A stretch of 11,344 bases of DNA from Euperipatoides rowelli. Its lineage: Eukaryota > Onychophora > Udeonychophora > Euonychophora > Peripatopsidae. How positions within the stretch are numbered: position 1 is the first letter of the stretch; the number at the start of each line of letters is the position of its first letter. Positions 1 through 8,400 of the stretch are shown here, piece by piece. The notes beneath the pieces are model-generated. The model did no database searches, was not told the origin of the DNA, and saw nothing but the letters and a program-made list of their open reading frames with translations. Both the position numbers and the translations under genes were made by a program. The DNA lies in assembly GCA_003024985.2 (NCBI GenBank), contig PXIH01S0011347.1; one strand, 5' to 3'.

Positions 1-18
1 TTTGTATTTGTATTTGTA
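1..18. repeat. (TTTGTA)3 microsatellite at left edge
   Basis: Three exact copies of TTTGTA, placed inside the RT fossil, where the reverse complement still reads in the RT frame. Confidence 0.8.
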
Positions 19-1700
19 TGATTGTTTTTATAACATGAAATAACTTTACATTCAGTATAGAAGCAGAGTCTTTTGCATCAATATTCTCAATGTTGATTGG
101 TCAAATATCAGCCAAGCGTGTAGTGTATGGAATTTGACTGGGTTGTCATTGTCTTTTTGTTTTTTATCAAATAAGTCAAAATAGGAATTAATGTTCAACT
201 TTCCATATTATAGTAATGAGATGTCCAATAGTTGAAAAGAATTATAACTAAGATATGTTTAAATTTCAGCATAATGTTAGGTGTTAGATCATTCATTCCT
301 GGGGGAGATCTCTTGTTACCATGGTTGAGATGTAAATCAATATCTTCAATAGTAATAAGAGTGGTTGTATGGTCTTTGTGTTTATGATAACTAACTGAAT
401 TCTTATGGTTAGCCTCATGAGTACAATAATGAATTTTTATTAAATTGAGGTCGAAAATGATCAACAAGACAGAAACCCATTTGACTGGATGTTAGAATCA
501 GTTTGTTTTATAGCTTGGATCCTATTAGCAGTCTTGATTCTATAGAGAATTATTGATGACACCAAGGCTGACAATTCTTGCTTGTCTAAAATTATTTGTC
601 TAATCCTTTTGTTTTTGATTAATTTATTATCAATAGATTCTAGCTCAGTGATTTGCTTTTTCCACTTAATTGCTGCCAATAAATGGTTTGGTTTTATGAA
701 CAGAATTCAGGGCCTCAATTGCTTTTTTAACAAAATTTACCTTAGTTTTGGTAGCTTGCATAAAGTACTTATAAATTGATTGTAGTAGTTGTTGTAGTTA
801 TTTTTTTATCTAGGGCCAATTTAACATGAATTTGATTTTCATGTTATTAGTGTTTTAGTCATAATGCAGTATATTTCATTATAGAAATTAATTGGAAATG
901 GTAGACCTGAATGTATAATATGAATAGATTTCATTCTACCTGAGGAAGTATCAATTTGAAGGATGCAATAAGAGCTAAATGTTAGAAGTACAGTCATATA
1001 GTTTTAAACTTAGATTTTTTCATTAACTCCAGAGAGATGAAACAATAGTCAATCCTGGAACTAGAGTGTGTTGTGAAGTGAGTAGGGGCATCTTGTAATC
1101 CATGAATAGCTTCCAAATCCATTAAATGCAACTGATTGGTGATTAACTTACCAAATTTATTGTCAATAAAGATGGTATGTTGAAATCACCTGCTAATAAT
1201 ATATGAGAATTATGTGAGTTATAACATTCTTGAATTTTTAATAAAAGTTTATTATGGATGGCCACAGATCATGAGCATAAATATTGATTAATAAGTAAGG
1301 AATATGGTTTATCATTATTGACATAACAATGATACACCACCTGATGAATAAAGAGTATGTTAGGATTCTATTTTAAAAGAGATGATCTTATGATTATGGC
1401 AACTCCATGGGATGATTTCTGAGAAGTAGATGAAATGGCTAGAAAGGTGGGGTTCCAAGTTTGAAAAGGGGCATATAAGGGACTGGATATCTTTGTTTCT
1501 TGCAGGTAAGCAATATCAACTTCTTTCCATATTAAAAATTCCAGGATATTCTTTCTCTTGGCAAGGATGTTCATCCCTTGAGTGTTCATAGATATAAATA
1601 ATAATTCATGTTGTAATGTAGGTTTCATATTAGATTTTATGGTTTGTGTGATTAATTTTAAAATCCATTTTGGTAGCTTGCTGGATATTATCGAGAACAC
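1..1700 (-). pseudogene. LINE ORF2 (APE endonuclease and reverse transcriptase) pseudogene, truncated by window edge
   Basis: ORF2 of such elements nicks target DNA and reverse-transcribes the element RNA. The longest open piece (1700-1368) holds FISMNTQGMNILAKRKNILE and LQETK (1505-1491), the N-terminal endonuclease motifs with the catalytic Glu. Across breaks follow LLAGDFN (GDFN at 1190-1179, catalytic Asp and Asn) and SRIDY (1059-1045). A basic linker lies at about 679-461. The reverse transcriptase begins with a K-SPPG-NDLTP stretch (about 314-279), then PINIENIDAK (100-71), both typical of the first RT blocks. The catalytic FADD region would lie off the left edge. At least several stops and frameshifts break it. 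Confidence 0.85.
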
Positions 1701-1744
1701 TTACTTCCCCATTAGGTTTGTAATTTCTATCAATATCCATTTTA

Positions 1745-2989
1745 ATTGCCACATAAGACCTTTTGAGAGGAGGGTCTAGGCTATTACTTCTTAGTTTGTA
1801 AATTTTCTTTAAAGGAGGATCTTTGTTTGTGCATTGTTTTTATTGTTGTTGTTGGTTGGTCAACAATAGTGGTTTTCTATTTTGAATTTTGTTATAGGCT
1901 TGGAAGCATCTTCATTATGATTTGGGATAGACAGATAAGCAGACTGTTCATTAACATCCAAAGGATTATTAATACTGTATTTGTTAGAAATGGGTTCAGC
2001 TGTCAAATAATACCTGTCCAAGCCTTCAAACGATGGGAGAAGGGGAGTGGCTGCTTGAGTATTGAGCTGCAAATTGTCTGTTTGATCTTTGCATAGGTGA
2101 TTAGGTTGACCCTCCATAGGAACGATTGGAACAGCATGTGTTTCAAACAGTTAGAATATTCACATAGGTTGAATCTTCTTGTACTTTTTGTAATATTAAT
2201 GCCCAATCTTTATTATTGTGGGCTAATTTGGAAGCATAGGATTGTCCAAGTGTGTTGTAATGGACATAGACTTCTACAAAGTTGGCAAAATTTCAGGGGA
2301 CAATTTGATATCAAGGGGTCCATGCTTTCACACTGAAAGCAAATTTGGTGCCTATAAACTATGGGCAAATAGACTTTTAGATTTTTAATTTTAATGAAAT
2401 ATGGAATATCAAACATAGTATAATTTGGCTTCAGCTCAAATAAAATAGCTGTCTGGCCTGAAGAACAATATTTGCCATTAGATATTTTGAGGCGACCTGT
2501 TGATATTTAGGTAATGTGGCCCCATTGTTCCAATAAGGTGTGAAAGTATTTCTTCAAGATAGTTGCAGGACCTTTATCAATAACATTTTTAATCATTCTA
2601 TTTTGTGATTATTGAGGTAAAAAGAAAATAATGCAAATTCAGCTATCTGTTTTGATAAGTTATGAAAGGTTGCTGATTCATGTGCAGTAGTGAATGCAAT
2701 ACAGTAGAAATCAAGATTTTGTAGCTGATCTGGCTTCAATGTGATTAATTAAGTTCAAATGGGTGATCTGCTTTATAATATCTTGTATTTCTAAAGAGTA
2801 AAATTTATTTTGATTAACTGCAGAAAAAATAACTACCTGGGGATTCATAATCAACTGTAATTGATTTGTCTAATAAAATGAAGCTTTTGAACATTTTTGT
2901 TCTTCACTATTATAGTGTCTGATAGTCATGACATTTGTAGTAGAGTCAGAGGACTCAGGTGAGAGCTCTGATTCCACATCACTCCACAT
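1745..2989 (-). pseudogene. LINE ORF1 (gag-like, zinc-knuckle) pseudogene
   Basis: ORF1 proteins of these elements bind the element RNA. A plausible start is Met at 2989-2987, two codons after an in-frame TGA, opening with the acidic MWSDVESELSPESSDSTTNV. Several frame changes follow, with blocks such as FYCIAFTTAHESATFHNLSK and KGPATILKKYFHTLLEQWGH. A zinc-knuckle region lies at 2341-2276 (CFQC---DPLISNC, then CQLC). The first knuckle has Pro where the CCHC consensus has His. The end, to about 1745, is polar and low in complexity. Stops are frequent throughout, so it cannot encode a full protein. Confidence 0.7.
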
Positions 2990-3239
2990 ATTTCAGGAAA
3001 AAATTCCAAATTTAAATTCTATCCCCCAAGGGGGCAACTTACCCTTAGGGTATCCTTTTAATGTCTGGAAAAACTTATTTATTGTTTCTTCGAGTACAAA
3101 ATTTCCGAAATTTTTTTTAAATTATCAGGAAATAAATGTTGCAGAATATTTTAAAAACCACCAACTGGCAAGAATAAAAGACAAAATAATCTTAATATTA
3201 TAAAATAATTCCAGGAAATACACATAATTCAAACTCGTG

Positions 3240-3860
3240 CCATCTTTTGTACATCTAAGCAAAGCCACTTATTTGTTTATTGTTCATGAAGAGCAATTTT
3301 TTCTTTCTCTTTAAAATCTTTGTAAGTTTTGATCAGATATTAATAGTGAGAATATCATGATATCATTAATTCTAAATAGCCTATTTAAAAAAAATCTTAA
3401 TTCTATACTTCAAATAGATAAATATTGAACCAAATGATCCTGTGGTAATAATGGTTCTTGTGGTCAACCATACATTTAATTTGATTAATGTAATCCATTA
3501 GAGGCAGTTAGTAGAAAATAATTAATCCAGGTTATCAATGTGTAAATTACCAAAAAAGGTAGTAGTTTAACAATAGCTAGGTGATTGAAATTTAATCATA
3601 AGCCCTAAACAGATTGAAAATATACCATACACATATGTTATACCATTTATCTCATTATTGAGTCATTTGCATGATTCCATTTAATCTCCTTTTTAGAAGC
3701 CATGTTGGTCAGGGTATAAATATTGATTAGGAAGAGGCAGAAATGATAGTAGGATTGTTATTTTAATTATCTTGCTTAGGGTATTTGTCAACTAATTTGT
3801 CTGCATTGTTTTATGTCGAAAATATATAATAAATAAAATTAAGAAATTACAATGAAACTT
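3240..3860. other. Unassigned spacer between LINE fossil and transporter 3' end
   Basis: This is AT-rich sequence with no supported gene. On the minus strand, 3700-3390 keeps patches of protein-like translation (for example KLLPFLVIYTLITWINYFLL, and DYINQIKCMVDHKNHYYHRI in another frame) separated by stops. That could be a very decayed mobile-element ORF, but I recognise no family. Confidence 0.4.
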
Positions 3861-3883
3861 GAATTTTATAAAAAAAAATAATC

Positions 3884-3889
3884 TTTATT
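3884..3889 (-). terminator. Candidate poly(A) signal AATAAA
   Basis: This is the first canonical AATAAA met on the minus strand after the transporter stop codon, by reading every line in between. An eight-base T run with flanking U-rich sequence follows within about 15 nt on the sense strand, as expected for a downstream element. No transcript evidence is available. Confidence 0.5.
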
Positions 3890-4003
3890 TTTATGTTGCT
3901 TTCTAAAGGTTATTAAATTACATAGCCTATATAATAGACTAAATATTTTAATTAATCAAACATTTTAAAATTATTTGTAAAGCCACAGTATAAAATATGA
4001 AAA

Positions 4004-4019
4004 TATTTACATATATACA
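4004..4019 (-). promoter_or_regulatory. Two back-to-back PUF-type RNA elements
   Basis: Read on the transporter sense strand, 4019-4012 is TGTATATA and 4011-4004 is TGTAAATA. Both are perfect matches to the UGUANAUA element bound by Pumilio/PUF repressors, and they abut with no gap. They lie about 120 nt upstream of the candidate poly(A) signal. Binding is inferred from the motif only. Confidence 0.45.
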
Positions 4020-4064
4020 AGATAAATAATTATATTACATTTAACTGATTGGTAATAATCAACA

Positions 4065-4072
4065 TATTTACA
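4065..4072 (-). promoter_or_regulatory. PUF-type RNA element TGTAAATA
   Basis: A perfect UGUANAUA match on the sense strand in the probable 3' UTR, about 50 nt upstream of the back-to-back pair. Confidence 0.4.
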
Positions 4073-4210
4073 AAAATATAAATTATTTAAAAATGGAATT
4101 CCTAATTTGTAAAAGGAAAAAGTTTAAAATAAACCAGTTATTTTAAAATGGTCCCAAAAAAGGATATGCTATTACACTTAGCTTTAAGTCCAGCTCCTTA
4201 GCTGCGTTAT

Positions 4211-4275
4211 AATCAGATAAATATCTGATTCATCATAAAATAGTATTTAGCAATTTTGAAAAATCAAATTGCTAA
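4211..4275. other. Two neighbouring perfect hairpins in the 3' UTR
   Basis: The first is 4211-4230: AATCAGAT pairs with ATCTGATT around AAAT. The second has ten-base arms, TTAGCAATTT (4247-4256) and AAATTGCTAA (4266-4275), around nine bases. Both can form in DNA or in the transporter mRNA. Their role is unknown. Confidence 0.5.
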
Positions 4276-4466
4276 CATATAAAATACTGAAACAAAATAC
4301 TAGTCCAACAAAATTATGGAGTTGAGTGTATATACTCAGTGTTACAATTGAGGTCCTTCCTATCTCACTAATAAATATACTATTTATAACACCTTATTTA
4401 TGAAATAAATTATGGAATGTTATTTTTCTTTTTACAAGTAAAATAGTAATCAAAAATTAGGATTAT

Positions 4467-4494
4467 TATTTACAATGCCATTTTGTTATATACA
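4467..4494 (-). promoter_or_regulatory. Paired PUF-type elements, copy 1
   Basis: On the sense strand TGTATATA (4494-4487) is followed after 12 nt by TGTAAATA (4474-4467). Both match UGUANAUA perfectly. The pair sits inside the first copy of the 181-bp duplication. Confidence 0.4.
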
Positions 4495-4646
4495 CAACCT
4501 TAATTTTTTTCTGGTAGTTGTCACTTTAATACAATGACTTTTTTTTTTAAGAAATACATATGGTAAATGCCATTTTAAGTTAGAAATAAATTATGGAATG
4601 TGACTTTTCATTTTNAAATAAAATACTAATCAAAAAATAGAATTAA

Positions 4647-4674
4647 TATTTACAATGCCATTTTGTTATATACA
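4647..4674 (-). promoter_or_regulatory. Paired PUF-type elements, copy 2
   Basis: This is the same pair, TGTATATA (4674-4667) then TGTAAATA (4654-4647), in the second copy of the duplication. Both elements are unchanged although surrounding bases differ between the copies. Confidence 0.4.
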
Positions 4675-5061
4675 CATCCTTAATTTTATCTGGTAGATGC
4701 CACTTTAATACAATGACATTTTTTAAAAAACACATGTGGTAAATGCCATTTTAAGTTAATGCAATATTTTTCTAATATACATATTAATGATGTCATTTTA
4801 AATTATCATTGTACAGTGCCTTTTTTTAATATATGCATTATATGGTAGATGCCATTTTAAATTAATACAATGACTTTAATATACACATGTGATAGATGCT
4901 CTTTTAAATTAAAACAATGACATTTTTAAATGCACAATGGTAGATGCCATTTTAAAATAATGCCAAGATGTTTTTTTTTTAATATGTACAGTATGTATCT
5001 TAGTTCTTCTATCTAGTAGTTGCCAGTGACACTTTTTTAATGTTGTCATCTATAAATCTAT

Positions 5062-5290
5062 CTGGTAGATGCCATTTTAAATTAATGCAATTATATATTT
5101 TTTTTAATGTACACATCTCTTGGTTCTGTCTGGTAGATGTCATTTTAAATTAATGCAATTATATATATTTTTTAATGTACACATCTCTTTGTCCTGTCTG
5201 GTAGATGCCATTTTAAATTAATGCAATTATATATTTTTTTAATGTACACATCTCTTGGTTCTGTCTCATAGATGTCATTTTAAATTAATA
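5062..5290. repeat. Young 68-bp tandem units next to the stop codon
   Basis: Units start at 5062, 5130 and 5198 with a partial fourth from 5265, spacing 68, 68 and 67. They are almost identical, differing mainly in T-run length and a few transitions. Each full unit carries the core, an ATTATATAT plus T-run stretch, and AATGTACACATCTC. Homology ends at 5289, inside the final Tyr codon of the transporter. Confidence 0.9.
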
Positions 5291-5428
5291 ACGAATATCA
5301 TTTGCAGATTTGGTAAAGGCTACATTATCCAGACCAATGTCACTTTTTGTATTTGGTTCAACATGATTTTCTGAATCTGAATCAGCAGGTCTCCAATCTG
5401 AAGTAGGCTTACAAGCTTCTTTGATTTT
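5285..5428 (-). CDS. SLC6 exon E: cytoplasmic tail and stop codon
   Basis: This terminal coding exon has 47 codons plus TAA. It begins KIKEACKPTSDWRPA, matching the conserved K/R-rich plus DW-P segment after TM12 in the family. A polar, acidic linker follows, then FTKSANDIRY at the C-terminus. The last three residues (I-R-Y) fit a loose class II PDZ ligand of hydrophobic-x-hydrophobic form, but this is speculative. The acceptor is CTTATTTTCAG. The stop codon at 5287-5285 lies inside the first unit of the downstream tandem repeat. Confidence 0.93.
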   Translation of the reverse strand, partial: KIKEACKPTSDWRPADSDSENHVEPNTKSDIGLDNVAFTKSANDIRY

Positions 5429-8400
5429 CTGAAAATAAGAAAATTTATATGAATTACAAACTAAGTCAAAGTTACTTTTTCAACCATTAAAATTCTAAGG
5501 AAAAATGTAATATTTTAAATCTAAATTAATACCCTAGTCTAGATTTAGGACATTAAAGCTGATAATATGCATAAAAGGTACATTAATTTATATATCATGT
5601 GGGGGTGGGGTATTGTCCCATATGCATTTCTATAATTCTAAACTACTTTATTTATTGAATGTATTTCTTTCTTATATAAGTTTTCATCAAAATGATAAAT
5701 TAAAAATTAATTTCATTTTGCAATAACTAATTATGCAGAATATGGTAGGAAACTGATGCCTCTTAAACATATAGTCATTTTACACTTAATTAAATAATAC
5801 CTATCTTGAATATTACATACATTTGTTAGTGATCCGCCTTTCTGTTTCAATATCATAACTATTGCCCAAAATGGAATTTGACCCATGACAAGAAGAGACA
5901 ATAGCCAGCCAACACCATCTGCCCAATCAGGATAGTCATATGAACCATATGTCAAAGATTTAAAAGTGGCCATGGAGTAAATGAAAATAAACTGAAAGTA
6001 AACAAAACAAACAGACTTCAATATTTAATCAAAACTAAAATAAAATTTCAACTCTATACTACATTTAAAATGATATAAAAACTATTACTAATAATATAAA
6101 ATAATAATGATTAAAAAAAATTGGATATTAAAATATAATTAAAACAATTAAGGATGGTAACTATTATTTTTAATGGTATAAATGAAAAATAATAGATGAT
6201 TGAATTCATTAAAATGATATTTGATTATAATAATGATGGTAGCAATGCTATCCATCATCATCATCATAGTTATCATAATCATCATGATATAAATCAAATT
6301 TATATACAACAAAATATTAAGAAAATGTAAAACATTTATTTTTTTTAAAAAAAAAATTATTCAACAAATTGAATGGTCTTCAGAGGAATAAATAAAAGGA
6401 CATTAAGAAACAATATTAATTGTATTTACTTTTCTTAACTCATAAAGAATTAAATTTCTATAAAATTTATTTATTATATTTTACTTTTAAAAATGTCAAT
6501 TTGTGGATTTGTTACATGGAAATTTACATAAAAAAATTAATTATTGTTAAAAGTGAAGATGTTATTTATATAAATTACATAACATTTTTCAAAACAAATA
6601 AATTATTTGCTTTATTGTCATAATATTGGATGTACACACACTCTTTAGTTTTTATACAAACATATTTCTATAATTTTATGTTAGTAATATCTTTAGTAGT
6701 TCTAGTTGTATCATTAATAATTGTAATAGCATCTGTAATAATACATATTAATAACTTACCAGTAATGTTAATGGACTTAATACTGCCCAAGTTGCTCTCC
6801 AATAGATATTGGGTCTAAATCCTAACATAAGTTGCATATCATCACAGAATCGATTCAAACCTATAAATAAATAAATGAATAATAAAATAAATGTAAAATG
6901 TATTTTTATATTAAAATAGTAATTTTTATATATATATATTTTTTTTTCTGAAGTATAAAAGGAAATATAATGCTTAATGGTAAAAAGTAGAATTATATGT
7001 ATTGCTTGAGGTTGTTATATTCATATGAGATTGAATTATCAGGAAAGTATGCCTTGATTATTGTATTTAATGTTTTTATTAGCCCCAATGAATGTTTAGT
7101 GGTAAAATTCACAAATTTTATTGACAGGATTCTAGTCTAAGATGATGTTTTTGTCCTTTCCTTGGCTTTGGAAGATTTCCCAGACATGCATTGAGTTTAC
7201 AGATTGCTTAACCTCATGGCTCTTCATTTTATTCTTTTCTTCTCAGTTTTTAATAAATTTTACAAGAAGTAATATTATCATGAGACCTAATAATGATATA
7301 GTTGATTTCTTTATAGAAGATCATACTTTATATTTTTCCCTTTCTTAACTGTGTATGTATTCATATAGTAGCTTAATCTCTCAGATCAAGGACAATCAAT
7401 TAAAAGGTTATATAGATATTTATTATAACAATTATTTAGGCTGTATTTAATTTAAAAATCTGACAGAAATCATTCATACTACCAATTTTTAAAATAAAAA
7501 TGAAGTTAATCATCGTTGTAAGAAAAAAGAAAACATTCCTATTTATGTTGACTATTACATCCCTTGGAAGATTAGGGTTTTATTAAAACCTTCAGCTATC
7601 TCAACTATTTTAACAAAATATATTTACATTAAATGGGATTAAATTCATATTTGGTGCAAAGTTAGAATACTGAGTAACTGTATTGTTGTTGTTGTTGTCT
7701 TTGTAATTGTACAAATGTTTCTTCTTTGTATCTGTAAACTCATGATTTAGCTCTATTAATTGATATCTATATTTTTTTTAAAGAATTCATTAATAATAAT
7801 GTCTGCGATTTAAGGCAATGCATAGACAAAATCAGTATGTTAACCAAGTAATTATAATCTATTAATAATGTTTTTACAAATCATTTAATTTAATTTAGAT
7901 TAAAAACACTATTTAGATTAAAAATACTATATTAATGAAGTTGTTAATTATTATATAATTTAATATTAAAAGTGTCAACACCACTTCATTCAGCCATCTG
8001 ATTATTTTAATTATATAAAATTGTTCACCTTTCCTTACAAATGAAAGGATTTTTTTTTTTTTGTAAACATCACTCTAATTTAAACACTCTATTTTAAAAA
8101 GTAAACAAAAATGTTAAAGTGCTTCAACAAACTAAAATACATGCTGAATATCCCGATTCAAATAGAAATGCATCAGACATAGCCATTGCACTGCAGCTAA
8201 TAATGATTGAAAGATCTTTGAACTTATAAACGATCATAGAATAAGGAGAAAGTATGGCTCAAAAAATTGTTTACTATAAAATAAACAGGAAGCAAAAATA
8301 GGAAAATTTGTCATGGAAAACAAAAATTTAAATTGAAGAGGACATATTGGACTTGGAAAATCAGTGATTAAATACTAGAAAAATAAATGAAAAGGCTATT

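Larger units (their letters stand above)
1..2989 (-). mobile_element. Decayed non-LTR retrotransposon (LINE, L1/Tx1-like), 3' end beyond left edge
   Basis: Two consecutive broken ORFs read right to left: a nucleic-acid-binding ORF1 (2989 to about 1745) and an ORF2 with an APE endonuclease then a reverse transcriptase (1700 to 1 and beyond). This order is that of L1- and Tx1-type elements. Many stops and frameshifts show that it is long dead. The 5' limit is uncertain: it reaches at least 2989 and probably includes a 5' UTR up to about 3200. It lies in the same orientation as the transporter, some 0.9 kb beyond the poly(A) signal. The clade is a judgement from motif style, not from alignment. 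Confidence 0.85.
4402..4760. repeat. 181-bp tandem duplication
   Basis: The block beginning GAAATAAATTATGGAATGT at 4402 is repeated from 4583, and both copies run to a GGTAAATGCCATTTTAAGTT end. Both include TTTACAATGCCATTTTGTTA and a core repeat. The single ambiguous base (N, 4615) falls in the second copy, which may reflect assembly difficulty. Confidence 0.85.
3860..5284 (-). other. Probable 3' UTR of the SLC6 gene
   Basis: The stretch from the stop codon to just past the first sense-strand AATAAA (3889-3884) is about 1.4 kb with no open frame of note. It holds tandem repeats (4402-5290), two hairpins (4211-4275) and seven perfect UGUA[A/U]AUA elements on the transcribed sense. The end point is inferred from the hexamer alone. 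Variant ATTAAA hexamers in the repeat units could give shorter ends. Confidence 0.6.
4402..5290. repeat. Layered tandem repeat built on a GGTAGATGCCATTTTAAATT core
   Basis: About a dozen variants of the plus-strand core TGGTAGATGCCATTTTAAAT recur at roughly 4511, 4560, 4690, 4737, 4786, 4842, 4890, 4937, 5012, 5062, 5130, 5198 and 5265. Many are 47-50 or 68 bases apart. Divergence is greatest away from the gene and lowest next to the stop codon. This is a minisatellite that appears to have grown in stages. Confidence 0.9.

Noticed and set aside
1582-2336. Several plus-strand open frames across the LINE region
   Set aside because: They are antisense shadows of LINE ORF1 and ORF2, which show recognisable motifs on the minus strand.
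2928-3203. 91-codon open frame on the plus strand (starts MTFVVESEDSGESSDS)
   Set aside because: It is antisense to the start and probable 5' UTR of LINE ORF1, whose minus-strand reading (SDVESELSPESSDSTT) explains the openness better; no known domain.
5731-6021. Single 96-codon ORF starting at an upstream Met as a complete small membrane protein
   Set aside because: The SLC6 similarity begins exactly at the CAG acceptor and ends exactly at the GTATGT donor; the outer parts are intron read-through.
6231-6290. CAT-rich tract with nearby stem as a possible CRISPR-like or regulatory array
   Set aside because: The units are a simple trinucleotide microsatellite with no spacers; the stem needs a bulge and has a three-base loop.
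7142-7348. 68-codon plus-strand open frame
   Set aside because: Hydrophobic AT-rich composition, no motif, and it lies within an intron of the transporter on the other strand.
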